64,000 nucleotides of DNA from Owenia fusiformis (GCA_903813345.2 CAIIXF020000001.1:36425366-36489365); one strand, 5' to 3'. Positions 36,501 through 51,500 are shown, counted from the stretch's first letter. A program made the numbers and translations. The notes: generated by a model from the sequence alone, not told the origin.

Positions 36501-39500
36501 ATCGTCCATCTCCACGAGTGCGAGTGAGCGCAGGTCATGAATAAAATGGTTTCCCTCAAAAACCATAGGATATCCCGTATTGCTCCATTGTATTATGGGA
36601 ATCAAATTCATATCTTACTATGTCATGTAGTGGTCGGTGACCATTTTCTCGTGAACTTTTCCTTTTCAAATTTTTAGAAATTTTAGATTCTTTAAAACAT
36701 TGGTACTCCTGCAAATATCTATTAAAGCCAAGAGCTAGAAAAGTTTCAGCCAGTACGACTCTGGTTGTTGAAACTCATACCAAATCCTCAAAAGCCAATT
36801 AGTCGAATCTTACCTGTAACTTTTACACCGTTTGAAGATTCACACCAGACGTCTCTGATGTCAGCGACCCAATTCCCAGTTTTCCAAATGAAATGAATAC
36901 ACTCCTTTGTGTGTCTACATTTTCTCGTTTCAATCAGATTCGAAGGACACCATGAATATTTCGTTATTCCCTCTTGTAAGATTGACCTCGATCTGCTTTG
37001 GATTCCCTCTGATAATACACAAGAAAACAAGGGTAATATAATTTCTCTTTTTTGTAACAGTTCTATTTTGGCTATGACAAAAGAGAGCATTTCCTTCCAG
37101 CTGTAATAAATATTTTTCTTAATGAATCCACCGTGGAATCAGCAAATACGGAAACATACCGCTCAACTTTGAAATGTGAAAAATCCGTTACTAGAGATTT
37201 CAGGTTTTGAAGCTGTGGGGAGCAATCAATTTGAAATCATTGAACATTTCATGTCGACAAGAAGCTTCAAAAATTAAACCAGTGTACAAATGTGCTCGAA
37301 TTATAAACCCTTTTGATATAAAGGCAATATATTATATTAGTAGTATATTAGTGTATTGATAGGACTTCCTAGCCTTTTACACCGGGACAGAACAAATCAC
37401 CCCTCTCTTATTTTACTGATAACGTTTTCAATTCCCAATATTTTTGTAAGTAAATCGAAATCACAGATAAGCTTTCTTGCGCTACGAGGGGTGATCCAAA
37501 AGTCTTGGACGCCCTGCTCTAATTTTGTTGGTTTTTGATAAAATTACTTTAAACTTTCCAATAATAAAGACCAACAACCTAACTACTTTTTGTGTTAATT
37601 TCATGGAGAAATTATATATTTGATGTCGTTTTCTAGATAGTTTTTAATATGGGGACCCTGCCACCCGGAACGGTATTCGCACATGACAACTTTCAGCCTT
37701 AAATGTTCCCGCAATTTCACTTGTTTCGCAAATCTTGACCACTATCTTTCTTTGAATTTTGAATGTTAAACCATGTTAGTTTACTTCCTTTGTTATTAGG
37801 CAATCGATTAATTGTGTTTTAATTATCATGTCATCTATGACAATGGCAACCCTCATTCTGGTATCATTTTTGCTCCAAGATGGCTGCTGAAATGGAGAAC
37901 ATGAAAGAAATCAAAGTGGAACAATGTATACTACGAGATATTCTCATTATTATTGACCTTGAGCAGCTACCATATGCACGATACAATGTAGATATGGCTC
38001 TGTGTGATTTTCTACCTTTTCTCCAAGTTGAAAGAAGGGTTGAAAGAAAATGTTTTTACTCATTGGATGAGGTTAAGAGTGGCACTCCAGCAGCAATTGT
38101 ATCACATAAGCAATGGCGGTTTCATAAATGTCTTCCATTCATTGGTAAAGCAGTATGAAAAATGTGTTCAAATTCGTGGAAAATATGTTGAAAAGTAGCT
38201 CTTAATATGTGAAGATGATGATGGCAGATGACACTCAGATTGAAAATCGGAAATTCTCTCATATCATGACTGGTGTTAGGTTGTGCACCTGCACCTAAAG
38301 TATTTGCCATATTATAACAGTTGTGACGTGATTTGCTATATTCAAATACCGTTCCGGGTGCCCGCAACCCGGTATTAAAAACTATTAAGAAAAGTAGCTA
38401 AAATATATTATTTTCTGTTGAAACTTATACACAAAGTTGTTAAGATGTTGCTCTTTATTATCTGAAAGTTTCATGTAATTATATTAGAAAATAGCAAAGT
38501 TAGAGCGGGGCGTCCAAGACTTTTGGATCACCCCTCGTATTGTTTCCATTTGATCTTCATCCGGGTTGATTTTTAAACTTGACCAGAATCCGGATGTGAA
38601 TGACGTCATGTCTTGTAAGGTTTGGAATATCCTAGATGCGAGTAGAAATACTCTTGATTTACGTCATTAAAAATTCACAATTCAGTTAAACTGATGTCAT
38701 ATTTCGAATCTACATGAAAAATTAAATCAAGAAATGTGGTTTTTATATAAATGTGGTCAATTATCCAAGGATTTATTTGCTTTAAACCTACGGAGTGTGA
38801 CACATTTCAGTGAAACGGTTGAAAAATTGTTTTGAATAGTAGATTTTTCTCATTTTAGCTATTTCCCCCTTTTCATTTCGTAGCTCAAATATTGGGGGCG
38901 GGGGTTACCTGTAGGAGCCTCTATTTTTTCTTGCAATTTTTTGAAGAAAGAATTTATTTGTTTCATGAAGGTTTGACAGGATAAACCTTAAAGCATTCTT
39001 ACAGATAAAATATTCTGGCAGAAGGTTCAAAGCTAATCGTTTTCTTCGGATTGTTTTTTTAAACTTTTCATCATGAACATAGAGTTGGGACCTCAAATCC
39101 ACGGAATTCCGGAGCGGCACCCTTGGGCAACTCTCTACAGAGCATTTCTCATACCCCCCTTATAAAATCCAAAAGTGGTACTATCAGACACTAATAAAGA
39201 TGTAGACTTGAAATTTCCAGGAAGTATTTGCAGTATGATACTTAATCTGTATGGCGAAAATCAAGAAAACATATTAATCCGTTGCTATAGCAACAGTCAT
39301 AGAACACTATTTGTTACCTTAGAAATGTATTATTTTGTGTTCATCATTTTCTTCATATTCTTGATTCTTAAACTCCCTAGCTGAAGCATATAGCATGATT
39401 AGAAGTGAAGATCAAATAATTCATCATTTTATTTATGTAATATGTCTAACATTTCAGTCGCTATGGCAACATCGCTTGATAATCAGGTTTTTACATATTC

Positions 39501-42500
39501 TTACACAATCACTTTCTTTAATGAGTATAAAGGTCGGGTCCAAAAAATCTTAATATGTGTTATGCTTTCTAGGTAAAGAAGACCTCCTTTAGAGGTAAAT
39601 AGTCACATGGATTTGTAAAAAATGTATAACTTGTAGTTGTAGAACCCCTCCCCACAGCCCCCAAAGTATGACGATTGGTGAAAACTGGCAAAAAACCTTC
39701 ATTTTCTAGGTTCAAATTAAAAATGCATTGGGATGCAACACTTATTAGTATTTAAGGAACAACTACTGACTTTGTCTGATATAACAATATGAAGATTTCA
39801 ATTATTAGACAATGGGAAGTATTTTATTTGAAACATTTTAGAATCCTATCCCATAAATATGTTGAAAAGAGGGTGTGGTCAATTTTACCAATTTGCAGCA
39901 TTTATAGTTTGAAATAAATACAAACCAAGGCATTAAAACATCTTCAAATGTTACCTGACATTGATTCATGTACATGTGTTACTTAGGACACTTAATTTTA
40001 TATGTTAATTTTGTATTTAGTGCCAGAATGTAATCCAATGCAATCATACAGTAGAGACGACCAAGGTTGGCATACAATCCAGACATTGGGAATCCTTTAC
40101 AACCCATATAGCAGAATCGTTTACAATTCAGAGCCAGGTGTTTGAAAAGTAGCAAAAATGTCAATTATTGAAAACAACTAAAGATGGCTTTCCATTGGTC
40201 AACCAAGCAGCAATATGCATTAAGTCTGACCAGGTTTGCTATCGCTCATATAATAGTTAAGGTGTGACGTATGAACAGTTGCAGCCAACATTTGCTTCTT
40301 CATTCGTGGTCAGATCGTTAGCTTGCCACTAACTCCAGAAACGGTTTACTCCACACACAAGATGCCAAAGATGCCACCTCACACGAGCACACTCATAGGC
40401 CCAGGTTAAGTACTGTAGTAATCCATACATATAATTCACAGGAGCACAACTTGGATTGAAAATTTTCAAAAACTTGCTGTTTTGGTACGAGTTCTCCTTA
40501 CTGGTATCGAGTCGTACCAATAAATCTCTCCAGAATCTTCTCTAAAGTGTTTTCGAAATGTATATCGTTGAGTATTACATACCTAGCGAAGCATTTGTAT
40601 GGAAGTCAATGGGAAAGTTAGCGAGCTATATCCACCGATATTGCCCGATTACCCCGATATAGCCCGCTTACCTCGTTTTGATATTAGATTTCTTTAATAA
40701 CCATGATAATATCATGACGTCACGTCATTGATACAAAGTAACCATGGGAAAAAAGGCATGTAATACATCAGTTATGTCACTATGACGTGAAATATGCCTT
40801 CGTTCTTGCCCAAATATAGAGCCTCCCAAGGTCGGCCTATATTGGGAGAACTCAGGCATATTTCACGTCATAGTGACATAACCTCTAAGTATTACATACC
40901 TAGCGAAGCATTTGTATGGAAGTCAATGGGAAAGTTAGCGAGCTATATCCACCGATATTGCCCGATTACCCCGATATAGCCCGCTTACCTCGTTTTGATA
41001 TTAGATTTCTTTAATAACCATGATAATATCATGACGTCACGTCATTGATACAAAGTATCCATGGGAACAAAGGCATGTAATACATCAGTTATGTCACTAT
41101 GACGTGAAATATGCCTTCGTTCTTGCCCAAATATAGAGCCTCCCAAGGTCGGCCTATATTGAGAGAACTCAGGCATATTTCACGTCATAGTGGCATAACC
41201 TCTAAATATTTCAAAGCTGTATCCCAACTGTTCGATAATACTGCATAAGAAACAACAACTGTACAAACCTGCAATTGCTTGGCAAGTTGAAACTTCGGGA
41301 TACATGGAAAGATTGAATCTTGTAACGATTGATTTGAATAGTTGCAATTAGAAGTTTAAAATTCCAAGAAAAATGTTAATTTCACCATTTAAATTGGGTT
41401 TATAAAGATATTATATCATCCATATTATGACATATTTGGATATTTCTATCCCGATTTTAAAATTTATTTTGATCTTTAAAAATGGCAAATGCATCCAAAT
41501 AGGTGTCACTAGCGGCGGTTAGCAGCAACCAATCAAATTCCTTGTTTCAAACTCCCATTTAACACGGAAAACTTGCCAGACAATTGCAGATTTTCAGAAT
41601 ATCTCGCCTCAAGAGGGCTTTATTCACATTATATCACTTGAATGGGGTTCATTCATAAGTGACAATTGCGAAGTATCAATTTTGGATCAACTCTGTATTG
41701 TTTTTTTGAAAATAATACACAAATAATGTAAAAATCGCCATCTTAACAAGTGGCCTAAATCCAAGTTGTGCATCTGTGAATCGTATGTATGGATTACTAC
41801 AGTACTTAACGTGGGCCTATGAGCACACTCACACTAGCTACTTTCCACCACCTGGCTCTGATGCTTCATGGTTTTACAAGGATTCTGCTATATATCAAGA
41901 TGATGAGAACTAAGAGTTTTTAAGGACCTTTTACCATGATTTGCTTGTTGTGAATGACCCTGCTGAACAGACTGGCTGTAACTACCTGTAAGGAGTCTTG
42001 AAAATTTGAAGACATCATCTTTAGTGGTTTACATTAATCTTTTTAGCTACTTTTCAAACACCTGGCTCTGATATATATAGCTATTATTACAAATTCATAT
42101 GACTTTTTACCTCTTAAGGAGCTCTTCTTTGCCTAGAGAGCATAACACATAGGTGTTATTTTGGACCCGACCTTTATACTCATTAAAGAAAGTGAAATGT
42201 AAGAACCTGATTACCAAGTGATGTTGCCCTAGCAACTTGAATGTTAGACATTACCTAAATGATATGATGAATTATTTTATCTTCATTTCTAATCATGCTA
42301 TGTACAGGGTGGTCCAAAAAAAATTGGAACATTTGTTAATTGAACACAAAACATTTATTTTTCCTCTAAAATGCAATAAAATTTCACTGAGCATAGTTCA
42401 GTCACTTATCTCTCTGATGTAAAGTTTATAGGTGCAAACCACGAAGTTAATGCATTAAACTAGTCAATGTTTGATATGACCCCCTTTGCTTAAATATACA

Positions 42501-45500
42501 CTTGTCAATTTCGCAGCTACTTTTTCAAGTTTTCTTTATTTCAAAGCTTTAATGAACATGTTGATTGCTATACACATTTTATAAAATCATATTTAGTTGA
42601 CATGAGGTATTAACATCTATGGTTTACTGGGAAACTATTGTGTTATTGTCAACTTAAGAATACCCCAAATTATTATTTTTATTTAAGAGTAGGAAAGAAA
42701 GAACATGTCAGAGGTGAGCGATTGCATAACCCGTACAGCTACGTAAACTGACAAAATCATTGTTTCCACTTTTCAGTAGAGGGGAAACTGACTAGTTATT
42801 TACAAGGCTTTATTAAAGACCACCTCTAAGAACACATGATATATCATTTGTGTTCTGGGAAACTCCTTTATTATACTGATATACATATATTGATATATTA
42901 AATTAATATTATTCATATTAGAATAAGAAAGGGGAGGGGGTTCATTTACCAGTCAAAACAGAATGCCCTGCCCTCTTTCTGGAGAATATTCAATCAGTAA
43001 TATATCCAACAATTAAGCCATCAAAATATGCTTGATACACATCAATTTAGGTAAAAAATGTTGAATATGTTCATATATTTGATCTTCCAAGACAAACATA
43101 TATAAGTAGTTTGTTCAAGCTGAATTTTTAATCAAGATGGCTTGGACAAAATCAAACGAACAGCAAAGTGAATGAATCATTTCAAAACTGAATCCCAGGC
43201 TTCAACTTGTAATTCAGGAGAAAAGGGGTCATATCAAACATTCTCTAGTTTAATGCATTAACTTTGTTGTTTGCTCCTATAAACTTTACATCAGATAAAT
43301 AAGTGATTGAACAATACTCAGTAAAATTTTGGTGCATTTTAGAGAAAAAATAGCGATTCTGAGTTCAATTATCAAATGTTCCAATTTTTTTTGGACCACC
43401 CTGTATATGCTTCAGAGAGTTTAAGAATAGATAATATTAGAAAATGATAAAAACACACAAAATAATACATTTCTAAGGTAACAAATAGTGTTCTATAACT
43501 GTTGCTATAGCAACGCATTGATATTTCCTGAAAATGTCAAGTCTATATCTTTATTAGTGTCTGAGATATAAAGGTGTCTCCCTGTAGATTTTATTAGGGA
43601 TTATAAGAAATGCTCTGTAGAGAGTTGCTCAGGGATGCCGCTCCGGCATTCCGTGGTTTTTAACTTACATCCGTTCACAAGCAATTAAACTTTGATTGAT
43701 TCACTCACTTAACTGGTACATCCTTTGCAAAATTATAAGGGAAATAGAGAGGGATGAATTGTTCTGCCCCGGCTACTAAATTAAACACCAGATTAAACAA
43801 ATCGCAATCAATACATAACGCATCTTTCGCCAACAAAAAGTTCTATAAAGCATGCCCAATGTCCTGTTTAAGAACCCATATTCTAACTATTGAAAATGGA
43901 TTCTAGCGATACTCACCAACATGAATCTACTTGTTCAGACTAAATCAACTTCAGTTCTTCTGAGAAAATGATACCCTTTCTGATTTCAGAAAGGGTATCA
44001 TTGAATTAGCATGGAGATGCAATTGATTTCATCCCCCTTAATGGCATCCTTGCTGAAATCCTCATTTTCTCAGAAGAACTCAAGTTGATCGAGTCTCAAC
44101 AAGTAGATTCATGTTGGTGAGTATTGGTAGAATCCATTTTCAAGAGTTGGAGAATGGGTTCTAAAACAGGAAATTGAAGCTTAACTAAGGCCTTTTTGAA
44201 ATTTGAAAATTTTGAGAAAGGTTAATTTTCTTAATGCCCATTTCTTATATACTGTTCGAATGTCAAACTGTAAGTATAACCGATGAGAAGTGAAACCTAT
44301 ATCTATGAACCAAAGATGATATACACAAAGCATTGGACTTCGTGCATGTATTTCAAGTACTTTAAGTTCTGGTACAAACTGTAAAATTGAAAGAAATTCG
44401 ACTCTGACACATTGTGAACCATTTCGTTTCACACTTAATTTTTCTTTATGATCCAGTACACCTAAAATGAAGACATTTTGAAAAAATGAATCTCCTTTCG
44501 AAAGAATAAATACAGACTGATCGGCAGCTTCGTCTGCAATGTCAACTTGCCATTTTTAAATAATGTGTTAGTGCTGTGTCAGCAGAAAAATAAAGCCATG
44601 ATATAGTGAAATGTAGCTGATATTATTGGATTTTACTTCACGATCAGGGTAATGCTTCAAGTGCGAGGGAACATTTCGACTATCAATATATTTTTGGTTA
44701 CATGTCAGGTAACATGTTTTCACCGATTTTTAAGTTCATTGCAGTGAAAATTCTTCACGTTTTATTATCTTTCAGGCTTTTGGTTGAGATTTCGGGAAAC
44801 CCGTATTTTGTTCCGGGTGTTGTGAAGTATCTAAATGTCTAGTTTTGAATGAATATATTTCCAATATATCATGATGAGATGCGATATGCCGTGGTTGAGA
44901 TTTTAAATCCCTCTACTAAATCTCCTACTTAGTGCTGTTCAATGACCATCATCTCCATAAACTGTGGTAGCTATGTGGCGACAAAATCCGGGTGTGATCG
45001 TGTTTCGTGATTTACGATACTAACTCGGTTATCGATCGCTTGACGACTCTTAATTTTGTAATTGCAAATGTAGACCTTTCATTGTCAATTGTTTTCTTCA
45101 ATTACCATTTGCATATTTGTATTGGTCAACTGATATTGGGTAAAGGAACAGGCATGGTATGGCAAATGATTTTAGACAAATCTTTCATCTGAGTACTAAC
45201 TCCGACCGTTTAATTTGAATTTTTGACATACCAGAAGTTTCATACTGCACCGTTTTTCATCAAACTTGTTCCATTCAAATCATGACAAAATGCCTTTCTG
45301 TTGGTACAAAGTCCCTACTTCCAGCGGCATTTTGGTCCCCAGCTAAGAGAAAGGCTTTACAATGAAGCAATGTACCGACATTGGACGGGTACAAAAAGCA
45401 GGTTCGTAAAAACTAATTATATTATTCAGCGGGGAGATATAGCTCATGCCCCGGCTAGAGCGGACAGAAGCCTTATTCATTAAGCCAACGTGCGTAGGAC

Positions 45501-48500
45501 TTACGTCAGCGTATCGAATTGCGGAAAATTATTTTGGTATTCATAAAGCAAACGTAATTTTACGATGGACGTTAAGTCCTGCGGATCATACAAAATATTT
45601 ACGCCAGGGGTCTTCACCAGTGCAAATTTACGTCCAGCTTTAAAATAACTATTTATTCAGACATTTACCATGAAATATTGTGAAATACTTGCAATAGTGA
45701 CAATACGTATAATGTTAGAATTATTTGTCATTTGTTTGATACTTTCAAGTATTCAATTGGTCCCAAAAAAAGGTACGAAAATGTCATTACTTTTTAGTTG
45801 TCCAAGCGTAAACAGCAACATATCTTTCTTGCGCGCTCAACGTAAATGATTTTCAAATGCCCCTTCTTTTTAATATCGAAATAATCTCAATTGTTCCCAC
45901 CGACTGCATTTAGGCCTACCTATATAATGAAATTATACAAATCATTGATATTCACATGTTTATTTTTGTGATCACAAGTGCATGCAGGGGTTTCACTAGG
46001 ATTTAGAACAACAGTCATTTAGCGAAAAACAACAGGCGAACATAAATCTTAAAATATTTGCCGCTCAATTTGCTCACATTAATCTAAAGATATTCGCCGG
46101 TCGCTTGAAACAAGACTACCTTGTTAAGAACATATTTGAAATTGTGGTTCACAAAGGCTTAGGTAAGACTACCTCATATAGAATGTGTGTATGTTAGTGG
46201 AGTACACGAGGGCTTGAAACAAGACTACTTTGTTTAGAACATATGTGAAAGTGTGGTTCACAAAGGCTTAGGTAAGATTACCTCATATAGAATGTGTACA
46301 TGTTAGAGGAGTACACAAGGGCTTGAAACAAGACTATCTTGTATAGTAGAGCGAACCGAAATATTCAAAGGGGAATGGTTGAGACTCCATAAACTTGAGG
46401 TGTGTGGTTTGCGAGCACGAATCTCTATTCGCGAGTGTAGAAATATGTTCGGGAGCGAGGAAATGGTGGTGCGCGACCAGATTTCACGTTTGTGATGCGA
46501 GAATCGTGGTTCGAGTGAAAAGAACGTAGTTCGCGAAAGAACGTTTAATGCTTAATACTTAGTTTAAGTTTTAAATGGTTCCTTTATTTAAATAGTATTA
46601 ATAAACAGCATAAACAGTCTAAGCCAAAGCATTATTGGCCCTGTGGCCATGGGTAGCAATATTTGAATTTACATTAAAGATGGCTCTCTTGTTTGGTGAA
46701 ATGAACTCTTTGTTTTTAACTCATCATAAGTACATGTTATTTTAGATTATTTCTATTATTTTACAAAAAAAATCTGCAAAAGACATCTAATTAATAACGT
46801 ATTATTTAATGGGATGTCACCAAACAGGAGGCTTCGTCATAATGCCGTTCGCATATTGGTAACGTTCCCATAAAAACAATACATGAACAGAGAAAATCGC
46901 AGACAATCTAGATCTGTGCGATAGTTAAGTAAGGAAGGAGCATATTTGTCCCTGTTCATAATCAAAGATTTGATAAAATAAATGTAGATAAATATCTGAA
47001 AGAACAGGAAAATCTCTCTCCACTGGCAGATCAAGCAACACCCCCCCCCCCCCAGGGGTGCCCCAGAAAAAATGTTTGACCTAAAAGTTTCGTATGGGCT
47101 CAATTAGGGGACCCTTTGGTCATCATTTGGCCTTTTTGGGCCTTATTTTTTAATGATGATTGTTGTCCCAGCCCATAGATTTAGATTTATGAACTTTATT
47201 ACACATGCATACCCATAAAGGGTTAAGTGTACACAAAGTAAACACTAATTTAACAATATATCAATACAACAGAAAACAGTATATACAACACACACATATT
47301 AATACTTCATAATAAATAAATAAGTAAATAAATGAACAAATAAATATGTATCATGGATAAGCACATGAATAGTGATTGTGATACGCGTCCATTGTTTATG
47401 TCATATATCGCACCCTTCTATGTTATATTACATTTATGAATATGTTGCTGGGAGTATCTCCTGAAAACGATACTACCTCTAATTTATCCAATACACTTTT
47501 AAAATTCAGCATCTACGATGACTTGTTGTTCTTTGATAGGTCATTAGATGTAGTGCTTCTGATCATGATAATAAGATGGATGACGTATTTAACATGTGAT
47601 TATAGAAATTAGTAACTTGTTTAAATATATTTATATATAGTGGGTATTTCCCAAGCTCTCCATAAATTGCTAAATTTGTTGATTTTTTTTATTTACTTTA
47701 AGAATATATTTACAAAAAGTTAGTTTCTCAGATGGAAATCATCTGCCATTTGTAAACCATTCATTCAAATCTTTTGTAGAAAAGTAATTCGACATGCCCC
47801 ATATTTTGGATCCATATAAGATTAATGGAACTACCAATTGTTCAAAAATCGTTATCCCTATTGAAGGTTTTAAACTAGTATCGCCCAGTGACCTTTTAAT
47901 TTTATAAATTGCTTTTAATCCTCTGTCATACAGATAGTCCCTGGATTTACAAAACGTCCCTGAACTACTAATGGTCAAACCCAAGTATTTATATGATTTT
48001 ACCGTCTCGATCTAATCCCCATCAAAATAAAAATATTCTGTACGTTTTCTATCATTCTCATTCTTTTGATAAACTAATTGACAAATACCAGTCTTTACAA
48101 TATTTTGAAAGATTATCTATAGATATTTGAATTCCATCTCTGCTCAAAGACAACAGTAGAACATCATCAGCATACATTAAACAGTTTACTTTTGAACTTT
48201 GTAAAATTGATGCGTCATTAAAACTTATAACTGCTGGCAGATCATTTAAAAACAAATTGAATAGTGCGGAAGACATTGGATCCCCTTGTTTAACACCTGC
48301 ACTCACTTTTCTAAATTCAGTCCTCTTTTTTAAAATACTGTTTTTTATACATATTTTGGTATCTTGATACATTTTTTCTAACGATTTCAAAAAACTTTCC
48401 TTTTAAACCAACTGCCAAAAGTTTATATAAGACCTTCCCTCCAAATGCTGTCAAAAGCCTTTCTAAAATCAATGAATATTCCATAAATAGGAGAATTTAA

Positions 48501-51500
48501 ATGTTTACCATATTTATCATGAAGCGTTCTGATAATAAAGATATGATCTACTGTTCGTGCTTTCTTCTGAGATCCTGTTTGAGCTTTATTCACAATTTTA
48601 TTATTATTTATGAAAACCTGCAATCGTGCATCCAATACTGAATTAAATATTTTTCCAAACACATTGTTAATTGTTATACCTCTGTAATTTGATAATTTTC
48701 TAGGATCTCCGCTTTTGAAGCATAAGCATCCAACCTTTACACAAAGTGAAGGTGAATTGATCCCTTTTCATGTGAACTGAGGCAGGAGCCTGTCCAGACT
48801 AGCTATTGAGACCCATAGTGTTGAACTGACCTGTTATATCTGGATCACAAATCACGTGACAATGTGACCACGAAGACCAAGTTGATAAGTGGCACTCTCC
48901 AGGGCATGGTAGGAAACATCTTTCAGTTTCCTTGAAAGGCAAAAAATACAGTACTTATAATATAGAATATCCTGTTCGTTTTATGGCAAAGTTATACCTG
49001 GCACGGGGTATAAATCGTTCGTAGTGTTAGGATATCCCTTTTTACATTTAAAACGAGGTATACGACATATTTTATACTAATCGCAAGATACATAAAGGGT
49101 ATTTTAAAATGAGGAAAGTATTTATAAGTATTTTATTATATGTTAACACTAGTGCCAAAGAGTATTACAAAAACACAGAAAGAAAAAGTAAACATCCGAG
49201 AGAACAACCGGTTAAAAGGAGAAATGATACCCCAAATGATGATCTAAAAAAGAAGTCAACTGGGAATTATCATTACAATCCAAAACAACAAGACTGTGTG
49301 GCATTTCATGGCATTGCAATACAAAAAAATGATACAAATAAAGCCATCCAATACTCTTAACATCGAGATAGATGACCACTAAATAAACGACTTATTGAAC
49401 ATGCGAAATGATAACACTTACTTTAGGTCTTTGTTCTGTACATTTCCATTCAGCTACTGTTAGTCCCGGCCTTTGGATGCAAGAAATCTTCCTCGTTCGT
49501 TCCCCAAAGCCACAGTGTCCGTTCTGAAATAGACTTCACTACTTGTCAAATAATACATCTAGTTAAATTAAAAGCCTCGCGTTTCTTTTGACTTAATCAA
49601 AGACTTTGTCAGGGAATAGTTTAATTTACAGAGTGCATTTATCACCGACAGTTGAACAGCAACAATGAAGCATACCAAATGAAATGGGAAACTTTAGCAG
49701 TTAGATATTTTGTGGGATCCTATTTTTATTTTTCGATATTTTTTGTTGCAAATTTTATTATAATTGTCATAAAGTGGATAATAATTATAATAGCATATTC
49801 AAATTTGTGCTTTTCTTTTGAAAAATTATTTCGATCATATTGAAACATAGTACATGTATGATGGCCCCACATCTCATAAAGTGAGTTTGGAAAGTTTGGG
49901 AAGAGAAGATATTGTACAAATATTTCGTTTCATTGAGTGAAATACATGTCCATCATTAATGGGAAAATTACATTTGAAAGTGATACGGGTATTCATCGAA
50001 ATTCATTCAAGACCTGTAACAAGGGAGAAGATAGAGAAATATTCGGTCTTCACGGCAGGTTAATACTAAATATCGTCTAAAATCTCCATTATATGCATGT
50101 TACCCGCCCGGTGTTGACCAATCATACAATTGTAAGCTTTGCGGTGACATAACATTTTTTAAATGTCATGTGATGCGTTTTCAGCAAAACCACAAAATGA
50201 CAGTGAAATGACAGAGACATGATGATAACAAAAATGCCTTTCTGTTGGTACATTATTCTGTTATACAGAGTCCCTACTTCCAGCGGCATTTTGGGGCTTC
50301 TTACAGTTGGGGACCCAAACGCCGCTATAAAACGAGGGACTCTGTACAATAGAGCAATCCATCGATAGAAAGGCATTTCTATTTTTATTTGAATGAAACA
50401 ATTTTGAAGAAAAACGGTCTAGTATGCGACTCACAATCCTTGATTTTCAAACATCTAGTAGCTTTGAAATTCAAATTAAGGGTTGTGTTCGTGTATAGTT
50501 GGATCATCGTGGATATGATGGCAAGAGAGTGAACAGAATAGCTTATGAAATTTTGAAATTGATGAAAATAAGAAATCCCAATGTTCCTTAGCCATTGACT
50601 CTGTGGTGAAATTAAGAATGCAAATTATATTAAATACTGTGTTCCGATTGGCTGGAATGCGATATTTGCCTATACTAGCTATATTGCATGGATATGGTTT
50701 ATGATCTTATTACCTCTATGTTACACGAGGACCATGTATCTACTGTCCAGTGGTTACATGAATCCAAGTAACACAATGCAGTTTGGAAAAGTTCCACTGG
50801 GCATTTGGTCCCTGCACCTGACGGGGACACGATCACTTCACGGAATCTCCTTGTTATGCCTAAATAATAGATAATAAATACAAATATTAGCTCCTTTGCT
50901 GACTATTGAGATTTTTTCAAATATACCGTTCCATCGAGACATCAATGCTTAAAAGTCACAACCAAATAAACTATATTCGCATTCGGTCTAAAAAGCAATT
51001 CATATTGAGTGATTTATGTATGTATAATACAAACCTTCATTGCAAGTTTTCGAGCAAGGCGTCCAAAACGACCACTGTGACATCACACAATCAATATCAC
51101 ATACAACTGAGCAAACCTTCTCATTGATCACTGTATCTGGGAGCATATCTATAGACTTAAAGCAAAGAGAAATGCTTGAAATAGCAATAGCACTAGATTT
51201 ATCATGTCACGACTTGTGTGCATAGAAAGACACTCAATCTGATAATGTTACAAGTCAGGATAGCAAGATGTCAGGTTTTATTAATTGAGAAATTACAAAC
51301 GTTATCAACCGCTCTCTCACGATTCCATTCAATTCAGTTCTGCGTGGCTTAGATGTTGTTTAGGTAGATCAGAATGGGGAAATTAGGAAAGTAAATCTAG
51401 TGTCTAATGATACTGTAATATACCTCTTTACAAAAATGATGGGGCATTGGTCTCCCATCACTTCTAATGCAAGAGAGATATCGAAATTTCCGTCCTTTCC

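Larger units (their letters stand above)
39099..43656. mobile_element. 4.6-kb element with very long inverted repeats
   Basis: Left end ccacggaattccggagcggc, right end gccgctccggcattccgtgg. Arms of roughly 500 bp pair outward-in: actctctacagagcatttct; gttgctatagcaacagt; ttaatgagtataaaggtcgg with ccgacctttatactcattaa. Further arms pair at 40370-40455 with 41755-41845 (aagtactgtagtaatccata / tatggattactacagtactt). The right arm is split by the element at 42305-43403. No transposase frame. It lies in the 11.8-kb intron of the THSD7-like gene. Confidence 0.85.

Noticed and set aside
48919-48921. Nearer acceptor (tgaaag) for exon 48930-48831
   Set aside because: It breaks the reading frame with the previous exon, whereas cctttcaag keeps it.
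51131-51140. Nearer acceptor (ctcccag) for exon 51155-51035
   Set aside because: It would need a phase-1 donor in the previous exon and delete a conserved Cys. The upstream pyrimidine-rich acceptor keeps phase 0.
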